From the NCBI GenBank assembly GCA_964454685.1, contig CAYVTZ010000037.1, positions 1 through 29,633 of the forward strand: a DNA stretch of 29,633 bases, in the 5' to 3' direction. Below are positions 1-7,783 of the stretch, one piece after another. Source of the stretch: CAYVTZ01 sp964454685 (GTDB lineage: Bacteria; Bacillota; Clostridia; Christensenellales; Christensenellaceae). The position numbers and the translations under genes are program-made. Position 1 is the stretch's first letter, and every line of letters begins with the position of its first letter. The notes under the pieces were generated by a model. That model was not told the origin of the DNA. It saw only the letters and a program-made list of their open reading frames with translations, and searched no databases.

Positions 1-51
1 GTATTCTTTCGTTTTTTAGAGCTTTCTCGTGTCCATTTTTTCGAGAAGGGC
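1..51. repeat. Inverted repeat at the window edge, at the break in the ABC ATPase gene
   Basis: Bases 19-29 and 42-53 form an inverted repeat of about 11 pairs with one bulged G and a 12-base loop. The right arm overlaps the stop codon of the truncated ATPase gene at 52-54. None of the three minus-strand frames through 1-51 resembles the expected continuation of a sugar ABC ATPase. It may be a fold-back assembly artefact at a contig end or a true insertion boundary; the sequence cannot decide. Confidence 0.4.
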
Positions 52-1023
52 TCACTTCGGCGCTCGTATGTCAACCGGTACTCCACTTATTTTGATTGTG
101 CCCGATTTTTTTCTATCAACCCCGTAAAGCGCATTTGCAAGTTCTGTCCTTCCCGATCCCATCAGCCCCGAGAACCCCACAATTTCGCCCGACCTAGCGA
201 GAAAGGAAACTTCATGGACGTAGTCTGTGGTCAATCCCGACACTTCCAAAACCACTTCCCCCTTTTCATTATAATCGCGGGGGTACAAGTTCACCACATC
301 GCGCCCTACCATTAGTTTGATCAATTCGTCCTCTGTCACATCTTTTGTACGCAACGTCTTTACATGCTGCCCATCTCTCATTACCGTGATCCGGTCAGAC
401 AAGCGAAAAATTTCATCCATTTTATGCGACACATATATGATGCCCACACCTTGACTTCTCAGTTTTTCAATCACTTGAAATAAATTGTTGATTTCCGTTG
501 TGCTCAATGCAGATGTCGGCTCGTCCATGATCACCAACTTCGGCTGGAACGAAAGCACTTTGGCAATCTCCACCAACTGCTGCTTTGCAATCGTCAGATG
601 CCCCACTTTCGTTCTTGGGTCAATGGATAGCCCCACTATTTCCAAGAATTTAGTTGCTTCTTTGTTGACATAATGAAAGTCAACCACACCCAGCTGATTC
701 TGTGGTAAACGTCCAAAAAAGATGTTTTCTGCAATGTTCATATTCTCTGCTAAGTTCAGCTCTTGATAGACCACACCAACTCCATTTTGTATCGCATCTG
801 CCGGGCTTTGGATCTCAACTTCATCACCACCGATGAAATAGCATCCTTCCTCTGCACGATAAGCGCCGGAAATAATCTTAATCAACGTCGACTTTCCAGC
901 CCCATTTTCTCCGACAAGCGCGTGCACTTCACCTTTGTTGACCGTAAGGCTCATGTCTCGCAACGCATAGACACCGGGAAATCGCTTATGGATATTTTTT
1001 AGTTCAATCACAGGAACACTCAT
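52..1023 (-). CDS. Sugar ABC transporter ATP-binding protein, 3'-truncated (second transporter)
   Basis: This is the energy-coupling subunit of a ribose/galactose-type importer, which acts at the inner face of the membrane with the permease just upstream. Start ATG at 1023 is chosen because GGGGTG lies at SD distance and an upstream start at 1047 would overlap the permease. Residues 38-46 hold Walker A (GENGAGKST). A Walker B (LVIMDEPTSAL) and the degenerate first signature follow. A second nucleotide domain begins with GLMGSGRTE but the frame stops 323 residues in, whereas the family is about 500 residues long. The second signature and second Walker B are therefore missing. The stop falls 52 bases from the window edge within an inverted repeat, so this is either a real truncation or a contig-end error. 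Family assignment is certain; function of this copy is doubtful. Confidence 0.85.
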   Translation of the reverse strand: MSVPVIELKNIHKRFPGVYALRDMSLTVNKGEVHALVGENGAGKSTLIKIISGAYRAEEGCYFIGGDEVEIQSPADAIQNGVGVVYQELNLAENMNIAENIFFGRLPQNQLGVVDFHYVNKEATKFLEIVGLSIDPRTKVGHLTIAKQQLVEIAKVLSFQPKLVIMDEPTSALSTTEINNLFQVIEKLRSQGVGIIYVSHKMDEIFRLSDRITVMRDGQHVKTLRTKDVTEDELIKLMVGRDVVNLYPRDYNEKGEVVLEVSGLTTDYVHEVSFLARSGEIVGFSGLMGSGRTELANALYGVDRKKSGTIKISGVPVDIRAPK

Positions 1024-1039
1024 CTCTTTCACCCCACAC

Positions 1040-2020
1040 TCACGCAATTTTTTCTAAAAGCAATTTCTTTTGCATCGCTCTCTTACTTCTACCATCCAAG
1101 TACACCGCAATCAAAATCACAATGCCCCGAGCAACTTCCTGATAGAATGAAGAAACATTCATCAATACCAGGATATTTTTTAGAACAGATAAAATCAGCA
1201 CTCCGACAATAGCTCCTAATAGCGAGCCTTTCCCGCCATCCATGCTTACGCCGCCGAGCACCACAGCAGCAATCACTTCAAATTCAAAGCCGATGCCCGC
1301 ATTCGGTTGCCCCGAGTTTAACCGTGAGGAAAGCATCACCGCCGAAAGAGCGGTTAAAACTCCGGATAACATATAAACCAGTATTTTGATTTTATTCACA
1401 TCAATTCCCGATAATACAGAGGCACTTTCATTTCCGCCTACTGAATAAATATATCTACCAAACGCCGTCTTGTTCAACACAAAGAATAATATCACAAAAA
1501 TGACAACCGCAATAACTAACGGAATAGGAAACGGTCCCCAATATCCCGCCCCAAATTCAGAATAGTTTTCCAGATTAACTTGCAGAGAAACACCATCAGT
1601 TGAAACGTAAGCTACGCCTCGTAAAATCGCCATTGTACCAAGCGTCGCAATCAGTGAATTGATTTTACACTTTGTTACCAGTAAGCTATTTGCAAAGCCA
1701 ATCGCTGCGCCGACCAGCAGCGCCAAAACCAATGCCACAAAAAAGTTCTGCGTCATGTTCGCCAGCATCACTACAATCACGCCTACAAACCCTTGGGTTG
1801 ATCCTACGCTCAAATCAATCTCCCCAATCAACAAAATGAACGACATCCCCATTGCAGTTACCGCGGTAAGCGATGCGGAGCGCAACACATTCATGATGTT
1901 CGTTCCTGTCAAAAAAACATTCGTCAGGCATCCACCTACTATACACAGAATAATCAAAGAAATTACAATCGTAAACTGGTCATGCTGTAAAATGCGTTTT
2001 ATCTTATTTTGTTTTTCCAT
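1040..2020 (-). CDS. Sugar ABC transporter permease (second transporter)
   Basis: A 326-residue inner-membrane permease of the RbsC/BPD_transp_2 family. It forms the translocation channel with the adjacent ATPase and receives substrate from the lipoprotein encoded upstream. Many hydrophobic helices are visible. The family signature GEIDLSVGS follows the second helix, and a conserved GGVSMDGGKGS segment lies near residue 250. ATG at 2020 is preferred over the longer frame start at 2086 because AGAGGGG lies seven bases upstream and the first 22 residues of the longer form are not family-like. The ATPase start lies 16 bases beyond its stop, as expected within one operon. The transported substrate cannot be read from sequence. 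Confidence 0.93.
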   Translation of the reverse strand: MEKQNKIKRILQHDQFTIVISLIILCIVGGCLTNVFLTGTNIMNVLRSASLTAVTAMGMSFILLIGEIDLSVGSTQGFVGVIVVMLANMTQNFFVALVLALLVGAAIGFANSLLVTKCKINSLIATLGTMAILRGVAYVSTDGVSLQVNLENYSEFGAGYWGPFPIPLVIAVVIFVILFFVLNKTAFGRYIYSVGGNESASVLSGIDVNKIKILVYMLSGVLTALSAVMLSSRLNSGQPNAGIGFEFEVIAAVVLGGVSMDGGKGSLLGAIVGVLILSVLKNILVLMNVSSFYQEVARGIVILIAVYLDGRSKRAMQKKLLLEKIA

Positions 2021-2037
2021 GTTCTTACCCCTCTTGC

Positions 2038-2074
2038 GGCCCCCTGCTGCATATCCAATACGCGGCAGGGAGCC
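2038..2074 (-). other. Intercistronic stem-loop between binding protein and permease
   Basis: Bases 2038-2047 and 2065-2074 pair over ten positions with one G-U, leaving a 17-base loop. No T-run follows on the minus strand, so this is not a simple terminator. Such hairpins 3' of binding-protein genes usually stabilise the upstream message and so raise binding-protein levels over permease; that role is inferred. Confidence 0.55.
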
Positions 2075-2138
2075 ACTCAAAATCATTCATGCAATGCGCC
2101 ATCTTAGAGACATATGACACACAAGTCCTAAAAAATCA

Positions 2139-3209
2139 CTAATTCAACGCAGCAACTGCATCAAAGTTCAAACCGTAACTATCTCCGTCCTTGATAAAAT
2201 ACTGATCAAACTCGGCATTTGTAATAACGCTGGTTGGAGATTGAGTCTTCTCCTCTATCTCCTCCCCGTTGATTGCAGCAAATGCAGCATCAACGCAAGT
2301 TACACCAACATACTCGGGAAACATTGCCATGCCTGCTTTGTACATTCCTCCCTTTTCCAGTGCGCTTCTACCGGCAATGCCTTCTAACCCATAGATAAAG
2401 TTCACGATGCCGTCTTCATTCAATCCGGCAGCCTTAATAGCAGCTCCAGCCCCCAGCGCAGAATCATCATTGATGCCAAAGACCGTGTTGATGTCCGGGT
2501 TTGCCGTAAATGCATCTGTGGCTGCATTGAGCGATTCTTCACGGAATCCACCGTCCACTTCCGTTTTTACTTCATACGCAACACCCGCATCATCCAATGC
2601 TTTCTTAAACCCTGCTACGCGATCACGACAGTTCTGCAGCGCTTCGTATCCCAAAATCAATAGTTTGGGTTCAATCTCATTGTCTGTTGCATACTGCGCA
2701 TACCACTCACCCGCTTTATATGCTGAATCATAGTCCGACTGACCAACAGTTGTGACGGCTCCATCCACAGGATTCGACTCGGTTACCACCAAAATCCCCT
2801 GCTGCTCCGCCTGCTTCATCACAGGAGCCAATGCTTTTGCATCAACTGGCGAAATAATGATTGCGTCCACACCCTGCGCAATAAAGCTCTCGATCGATTG
2901 TACTTGTGTGTTGGAATCATTGTTTGCGTCCGCCACAAGAAGTTCAATTCCCAGTTCATCCGCACGCGCTTGTGCTCCATTTGCAATGTTCTGATACCAT
3001 TCTTGAGCCATAGAAAATGCAGAAAATCCGATTTTGATTGCTTCGCTATCTTTCTTTTCCGGCTCTTTCGTCTGCTCGTTTTGCGCCTCCTGTGATGCTG
3101 GCTCCTCTGCTGTTGCCGTCTTGGCTTCAGGCGATGCGCACGCAAACATTAGCGATGCAGACAAGAATAGAATACACAACAATACCAAACTTTTTTTCAA
3201 CTTATTCAT
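2139..3209 (-). CDS. Sugar-type ABC transporter substrate-binding lipoprotein (second transporter)
   Basis: A 356-residue periplasmic-binding-protein-like lipoprotein (Peripla_BP_4/ribose-binding fold) that captures substrate outside the membrane. ATG at 3209 is set by AGGAGGG seven bases upstream; the longer frame to 3362 would run back through a clear promoter. A lysine-rich start and hydrophobic stretch end in a lipobox-like MFAC with Cys24, then a low-complexity Glu/Ala/Lys linker to about residue 50. The binding domain opens with IKIGFSAFSMAQEW and contains the family's repeated IDAIIISP-like and INDDSALGAG segments. It heads its own transcription unit behind a consensus promoter. It differs clearly from the other binding protein in this window, so the two transporters probably take related but not identical ligands. 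Confidence 0.92.
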   Translation of the reverse strand: MNKLKKSLVLLCILFLSASLMFACASPEAKTATAEEPASQEAQNEQTKEPEKKDSEAIKIGFSAFSMAQEWYQNIANGAQARADELGIELLVADANNDSNTQVQSIESFIAQGVDAIIISPVDAKALAPVMKQAEQQGILVVTESNPVDGAVTTVGQSDYDSAYKAGEWYAQYATDNEIEPKLLILGYEALQNCRDRVAGFKKALDDAGVAYEVKTEVDGGFREESLNAATDAFTANPDINTVFGINDDSALGAGAAIKAAGLNEDGIVNFIYGLEGIAGRSALEKGGMYKAGMAMFPEYVGVTCVDAAFAAINGEEIEEKTQSPTSVITNAEFDQYFIKDGDSYGLNFDAVAALN

Positions 3210-3261
3210 TTTTTCCCTCCTGATTCTTAATGACAGTATGTACCAACAATGGTATGATGGA

Positions 3262-3290
3262 ATTATATGCCACATCTTATACCATGTCAA
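3262..3290 (-). promoter_or_regulatory. Consensus sigma-A promoter for the second transporter operon
   Basis: On the minus strand the -35 is TTGACA (3285-3290) and the -10 is TATAAT (3262-3267), both perfect, with a 17-base spacer. It lies 53 bases upstream of the binding-protein start. A promoter this strong implies tight repression, and the TGTTCGAACA palindrome lies 48 bases upstream of the -35. Confidence 0.9.
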
Positions 3291-3338
3291 TACATTTTTA
3301 ATATTTCTTTCCTCCAAATCATTTTGCAAGCAAGAATC

Positions 3339-3348
3339 TGTTCGAACA
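3339..3348. promoter_or_regulatory. Putative LacI-family operator, copy 3
   Basis: TGTTCGAACA is a perfect 10-base palindrome with the central CG typical of LacI-family operators. It is identical to the core of the 16-base palindrome at 10039-10054 upstream of the first transporter. It lies upstream of the -35 of the promoter at 3262-3290. Confidence 0.65.
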
Positions 3349-3777
3349 TTATTTGATTCCACTTACCGACGGTTTTCAAATCGGTTCATCTTCACGTAGC
3401 AAAAAGTATCATTTAACGCACCACGCTGTAGCGAACAATACTTTAGTTTTAAGTCCTTCCTCCCAATTGCAGCGTCGTCGCCTTTCGAAAAAAAAATCGC
3501 CCCATTTCGAGCAACTCCTATGCTTCTGCATCCCTTTCCTTGACCGAGTTGTTTAATTGATACAAACCCTCTCCACGCAGTATACATGCAGGGAATGAAT
3601 TTCCTAGCCAAAATCCATCCTGAGATATCTGAATCAGCATATCCGATCACTTCCTTGCCTTGCTGCGACTGCTCTATTAGCTTCGCTTTATTTTTACACA
3701 AAAAAACCATGTACGAATGCTGCATAAGCGCAGCATGTAGGCACACGGTTTGCTTTGATGTCGTTGCAAGAGGCCCT
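3349..3777. other. Non-coding gap downstream of the MtaA-like gene
   Basis: About 430 bases separate the operator from the methyltransferase stop. Open frames here have no ribosome site and no family resemblance. A six-pair hairpin (GAGAGGC paired with GCCTCTT) overlaps the methyltransferase stop codon but has no T-run. I see nothing else in this stretch. Confidence 0.5.
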
Positions 3778-4782
3778 TTAGCCTCTCAATGCTTTGCTGA
3801 CTTGCAACAAGTTTTCGGTCGGAGTATCCTTTGGCACTTCGCACCCGCCTGCCGAAAAATACTTTTTACCCGCTATCTGTGTGCAGCGATGTACCGCGTT
3901 TGCCACATCCTGTTCTGACCCCTGAAGCAGCACGCCCACAGGATCGTAGTTTCCGGAAAGCACCGTCCTGCCTGCCGCGGCTTCTCTCGCCTGTTCCAGC
4001 GGTACCATCCAGTCAACATCCAAAATGTCGCATACGGTATATGGGATTTCTTTTATAAAAGGCAGTGTATTCCCACAAATATGCAGCTTGGTCTTGGCTC
4101 CCATCTCCTTGATCGCGCCAAGCAACCGGTACTGATATTGCTGAGCCAATTCACGGTATGCAGCCGGTCCGGCAACGGACGAAATCGCGTCCCCCACGCC
4201 TATGATGTCCGCCCCCGCACGTATCTGCGCCTTAGCATATAGAGTCTCCTGTTCCAGTATAAAGTCCAGCAAATCCTGAATAAACACCCGCTGCTCCTCA
4301 TCCGCCAATGCGATTAAAAACTCTGTTACACCCATCAAGTCAGCCGCCTGCGCAAAGCAGCCTTCCACCCAGCCAACGATCGCAATTTGATTCTTCACCT
4401 GTTCGCAAAAGCTACGAACCGATTGAACCGCATTCCACATCATACCGCCCTCAAAGGGTTCTATCGTCTTTAGTTTCAACAAATCGGCCTTTTCTCGAAT
4501 CAAAGGTTGCTCCGGATACGGTACACCATCCTTCGGAAACACGGTTGATCCGCCCAAGTCATGGGACTCCGATACCGGGCTCTGCATGACAGACACAATA
4601 TCAATTCCATATTTCTCCGCACAGTGCAGGTTGCCTCGAACCAAATTCCGGTAATCTTTGCAGTACGCTTGATAAGATACACCAATCTCTTTCGCAGCAA
4701 TCTGCATCACGATATTCGCGTTTGGCGTGCGATCTGAATGTCTACCCTCTATCACAGCCATAATTCGCTCAAAGCTATTCAT
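3778..4782 (-). CDS. MtaA/CmuA-like corrinoid-dependent methyltransferase (UroD superfamily)
   Basis: A 334-residue TIM-barrel protein of the uroporphyrinogen decarboxylase superfamily, closest by motif to MtaA/MtbA-type enzymes that move a methyl group between a corrinoid protein and a thiol. The three expected zinc ligands are present: His234 and Cys236 in LHICGN, and Cys314 in AGGCEVP. The conserved LSGNYDPV segment lies between them. This pattern argues against true UroD. ATG at 4782 is chosen for the GGGAG seven bases upstream; the longer frame to 4860 adds a Cys-rich, non-family N-terminus. It is the last gene of the first transporter operon. No corrinoid protein or substrate-specific methyltransferase (MtaB/MtaC type) is in the window, so the methyl donor is unknown. 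Confidence 0.82.
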   Translation of the reverse strand: MNSFERIMAVIEGRHSDRTPNANIVMQIAAKEIGVSYQAYCKDYRNLVRGNLHCAEKYGIDIVSVMQSPVSESHDLGGSTVFPKDGVPYPEQPLIREKADLLKLKTIEPFEGGMMWNAVQSVRSFCEQVKNQIAIVGWVEGCFAQAADLMGVTEFLIALADEEQRVFIQDLLDFILEQETLYAKAQIRAGADIIGVGDAISSVAGPAAYRELAQQYQYRLLGAIKEMGAKTKLHICGNTLPFIKEIPYTVCDILDVDWMVPLEQAREAAAGRTVLSGNYDPVGVLLQGSEQDVANAVHRCTQIAGKKYFSAGGCEVPKDTPTENLLQVSKALRG

Positions 4783-4904
4783 TGATTTCTCCCGTCCACT
4801 TTCGCTTTTCCACTCCATACGCGCGCACTTCGCAAAACAGCTTACGCATTCACAACTCATTGGTCACTTGTTTCTGTATGTTGCCGCTTGCTCTGCGCAG
4901 CCTT

Positions 4905-6167
4905 TCATCCAGAAAAATTTGCATTGTGGTCGCGCACCGCCTGAAACAATGCTAAAACATTTTCTGCCGGAACGCGCGCTTGGATGTTGTGGATCGCACT
5001 GAACACAAATCCGCCGCCCTCACCAAAAATCTCGCAGCATTCCTTTGCCTCACGATACACCTCATCCGGTGTGCCAAACGGCAGAGTCTGCTGCGTGTTG
5101 ATGCCTCCGCCCCAAAATGTGATTCTGGACTTATATTTGCGCTTCAGTTCCCGCCTGTCCATGTTTGCTGCCATCCACTGGATGGGATTCAAAATGTCAA
5201 ATCCCGCGTCGATCATATCCTCAACAAACAGTTCAACCGATCCGCAACTGTGCTTGAACGTCTTCCACGCCGTGTTCTGATGAATCCAATGATTCACCTT
5301 TTTATAGTACGGCTTGTACAGGTTGCGGAACGTGTCCAGTGAGCAAAACGTTCCGATCTGCGTGCCAAAGTCCGTGCCGCATGTGTACAGCACTTGTGGC
5401 ACATCCCCCACCACCTGCGCAATCCGCTTCAAGTTTTCCAGCACGATTTCCAGCTGCGCGTCAAATATCCTCTTTACAAAATCCGGATCGCTTGCCAGCA
5501 ACATATACCAGTCCGCTACGCCGCGCACGCCTTTTGGCTCCTTTAGTCCAACAGCCGGTACCAAGGCAATGTCTCCAAACGCGGCACCGCCGAAAGATCC
5601 CACAATTCCTTTGCCGCTTTTGCTTCGCTGCGCTGCCTTTTCGCCCAAGGCAGTAAGTGTGTTTGCATCAACGAGGCAAAATTCCTCCGTATTGTCCTCC
5701 AAACGAAGATTCTCCTCGTCGTATGGCATTTGCCGATCCACCGCGTCAAAAAAGCGTCCGGATGCAGGCATATGCAACGATGGTTTCGCCTGCAAATCCC
5801 CCTGTGGGTACAAAAAAACATCACCTTGTTCGCTCTTCGTCACATTAAATTCACCGGGCACCATAACGTCCTGCCCCCAAGGCGTCGTCCACTCTTTGTA
5901 GTCCTTCATACGAATACCAACCAATGACCGTTCATCCCAAAGCGGCAACGTGTCGACGCCCAACGCTTCGATCAGTTCCTCGTCAATCTCTCCAAGCATT
6001 TGGTACGGGTCAACGATTTTCACTGGTCTGTCCTCCAGTCCCAGTATTGCTCTTAGGGCTGCAACCGTCTCGCAGTGCATTCCGGTTACGGCCGTCCCCC
6101 CCAAGTCTACTGGGATTCGCCCTTCTTGATAACTAAGCGAGTTGATTAGTGTTTCTCTTGAGTTCAT
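4905..6167 (-). CDS. UroD-family methyltransferase-like protein
   Basis: A 420-residue UroD-superfamily protein, distinct from its downstream neighbour. It carries FKHSCGS (His306, Cys308) as the likely first two metal ligands. Where MtaA-type enzymes have the third ligand Cys in AGGCEVP, this one has SAIHNIQ with His393. The GGINTQQTLPFGTPDEV region matches a clade of UroD-like proteins found beside sugar transporters in Clostridia and other anaerobes. AAGGAG lies seven bases before the ATG and the upstream ATPase stop is only 12 bases away, so it is co-transcribed and probably acts on the transported compound. Haem synthesis is unlikely because of the context and the pairing with an MtaA-like protein. 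The exact reaction is not known; a methyl transfer or demethylation is inferred. Confidence 0.8.
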   Translation of the reverse strand: MNSRETLINSLSYQEGRIPVDLGGTAVTGMHCETVAALRAILGLEDRPVKIVDPYQMLGEIDEELIEALGVDTLPLWDERSLVGIRMKDYKEWTTPWGQDVMVPGEFNVTKSEQGDVFLYPQGDLQAKPSLHMPASGRFFDAVDRQMPYDEENLRLEDNTEEFCLVDANTLTALGEKAAQRSKSGKGIVGSFGGAAFGDIALVPAVGLKEPKGVRGVADWYMLLASDPDFVKRIFDAQLEIVLENLKRIAQVVGDVPQVLYTCGTDFGTQIGTFCSLDTFRNLYKPYYKKVNHWIHQNTAWKTFKHSCGSVELFVEDMIDAGFDILNPIQWMAANMDRRELKRKYKSRITFWGGGINTQQTLPFGTPDEVYREAKECCEIFGEGGGFVFSAIHNIQARVPAENVLALFQAVRDHNANFSG

Positions 6168-6179
6168 TTATTGCTCCTT

Positions 6180-7700
6180 CTACTGCAATCCTGCAACCAA
6201 ATGATTCGCCTTTACTTCGTCGATCTCATCTCGATGCAATGTCGTGACCATCTTTCCTTTTGCAAGTACAACAAAGCGGTCACACAAATTCATCAGTTCT
6301 TCCCATTCCGAGGAAATCAATACCACTGACATCCCGTCATACGCAAGATCTTCAATAATTTTATAGATTTCAAATTTTGCTCCAACGTCAATACCGCGTG
6401 TCGGCTCATCCAAAAACAGCACATGCGGCTCTGACATCAGCCACTTAGCTAAAACAACTTTTTGCTGGTTTCCGCCACTCAGCGTAGATAGGATCGTATT
6501 GATGCTGTTAGCCTTGATTGCGAGTGCATCCTTGTATTTTTGCGCCTGGTCCTTTTCATTACCGCGATCAATCACGCCCCGCTTGCTCACATCCTGCAAA
6601 TTCGGGAGCGTTATGTTTTCACGAATAGTCATCATGTCAACAAACCCGTTCACTTTCCGATCTTCGGTCAGCAATGCAAGTCCGTGCCTTTTCGCATCCA
6701 GCGGCGTATTGATCGTCACTTTTTTCCCATCCAGATAAATCTCACCGGCACTCGCCTGATTGTGATAGCCAAAAACGCTTGTGACCAGCTCGCTTCTGCC
6801 GGAGCCAACCAAACCGATCAGCCCCACAATTTCGCCCTTTTTCACGTCAAAATTTATATCATTCAGAATATTCTTACCCGGAATATTCGGATGCATTACG
6901 CTGTAATTTTTGATTTCAAACCGCTTGATAGAAGCGTCAATTCTAGATTTCGTTCGTTCAAACGCAGTATATTGCTGCCCGATCATCATGCAGATTAATG
7001 TATGAGGGTCCACATCCGCGCGCTCCACCACGCCCTGCACCGCGCCATCCCGCATCACCATAATACGATCGGAAAGCGCGAATACCTCATCCAGTTTATG
7101 TGAGATATAGAGGCAGGAAACACCTTTTTCTTTTAACTTCTCGATAATTTTGAATAGAAACTGCACTTCTGTCTCTGTCAGCGTCGAAGTAGGCTCATCC
7201 AGCACAAGAATTTTAGGATTCTTTGCCATCGCCTTTGCAATGCTCAACATCTGCTGCTGACTGGTGCTCAGTGCGCGCACCATTGCCTTGGGATCCAAAT
7301 CCAAACCAACCTGCTCCAACAGCTCTCTAGATCTTTTATAAAGCTCTCTGGTGTCCATCAGTCCCGTTGCAGTGCGCGGCAGATTCCCCATGAAGATATT
7401 TTCCGCAATAGTCATGTCCAGCATCAGTGAGATTTCCTGGTAGATCATCGCAACGCCGGCCTCTTCAGAGTCCGCAGGCGTCATAAACCGCTGTGTCTTT
7501 CCATTTATAATAATTTCGCCTGTATATGTGCTGGCAGGATACGCCCCGCTTAGCACCTTCATCAGCGTCGATTTCCCTGCGCCATTACTTCCAATGATCG
7601 AATATACCTCCCCCGGTTTGATGAAGAAGCTAACATCATTCAGCGCAAGCACACCAGGAAACTCTTTCCTGATATGATTCATTTGGAGCAAATATTCCAT
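6180..7700 (-). CDS. Sugar ABC transporter ATP-binding protein (first transporter)
   Basis: A full-length, 506-residue double-domain ATPase of the RbsA/MglA/XylG family, powering import with the permease and binding protein encoded upstream. Domain 1 has Walker A GSNGAGKST (residues 37-45), a degenerate signature (STSQQQM) and Walker B ILVLDEPTS. Domain 2 has the atypical GLVGSGRSE P-loop, a canonical LSGGNQQK signature and VLFLDEPTRG. This asymmetry is normal for the family. GGGAG precedes the ATG. A long stem-loop separates it from the binding-protein gene, and the UroD-like gene starts 12 bases beyond its stop. It gives the reference length that shows the ATPase at 52-1023 is truncated. 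Confidence 0.95.
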   Translation of the reverse strand: MEYLLQMNHIRKEFPGVLALNDVSFFIKPGEVYSIIGSNGAGKSTLMKVLSGAYPASTYTGEIIINGKTQRFMTPADSEEAGVAMIYQEISLMLDMTIAENIFMGNLPRTATGLMDTRELYKRSRELLEQVGLDLDPKAMVRALSTSQQQMLSIAKAMAKNPKILVLDEPTSTLTETEVQFLFKIIEKLKEKGVSCLYISHKLDEVFALSDRIMVMRDGAVQGVVERADVDPHTLICMMIGQQYTAFERTKSRIDASIKRFEIKNYSVMHPNIPGKNILNDINFDVKKGEIVGLIGLVGSGRSELVTSVFGYHNQASAGEIYLDGKKVTINTPLDAKRHGLALLTEDRKVNGFVDMMTIRENITLPNLQDVSKRGVIDRGNEKDQAQKYKDALAIKANSINTILSTLSGGNQQKVVLAKWLMSEPHVLFLDEPTRGIDVGAKFEIYKIIEDLAYDGMSVVLISSEWEELMNLCDRFVVLAKGKMVTTLHRDEIDEVKANHLVAGLQ

Positions 7701-7725
7701 ACGACATCTCCCTTGCAGCCATTAC

Positions 7726-7755
7726 TTTGCGGGAGGCGCCTTAACCTCCCGCAAA
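7726..7755 (-). other. Intercistronic stem-loop between binding protein and ATPase
   Basis: Bases 7726-7736 and 7745-7755 are perfect 11-base inverted repeats with an 8-base loop. No T-run follows on the minus strand, so this more likely protects the upstream binding-protein message or attenuates the downstream ATPase than ends transcription outright. It matches in position the hairpin at 2038-2074 in the second transporter. Confidence 0.6.
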
Positions 7756-7783
7756 ACATTATGGGTTCCAATTTTATTGCTTT

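Noticed and set aside
52..60. The TGA ending the ABC ATPase as a second selenocysteine codon
   Set aside because: Residues after it do not resemble the family in any frame, and the position is not a conserved cysteine.
3363..3746. A 127-codon minus-strand frame in the gap before the second transporter
   Set aside because: No ribosome site, no recognisable domain, and it sits between a stop hairpin and a promoter with its operator.
4905..6167. True uroporphyrinogen decarboxylase for haem synthesis
   Set aside because: No other haem genes are present, the metal-ligand motif fits the methyltransferase-like branch, and it lies in a transporter operon.
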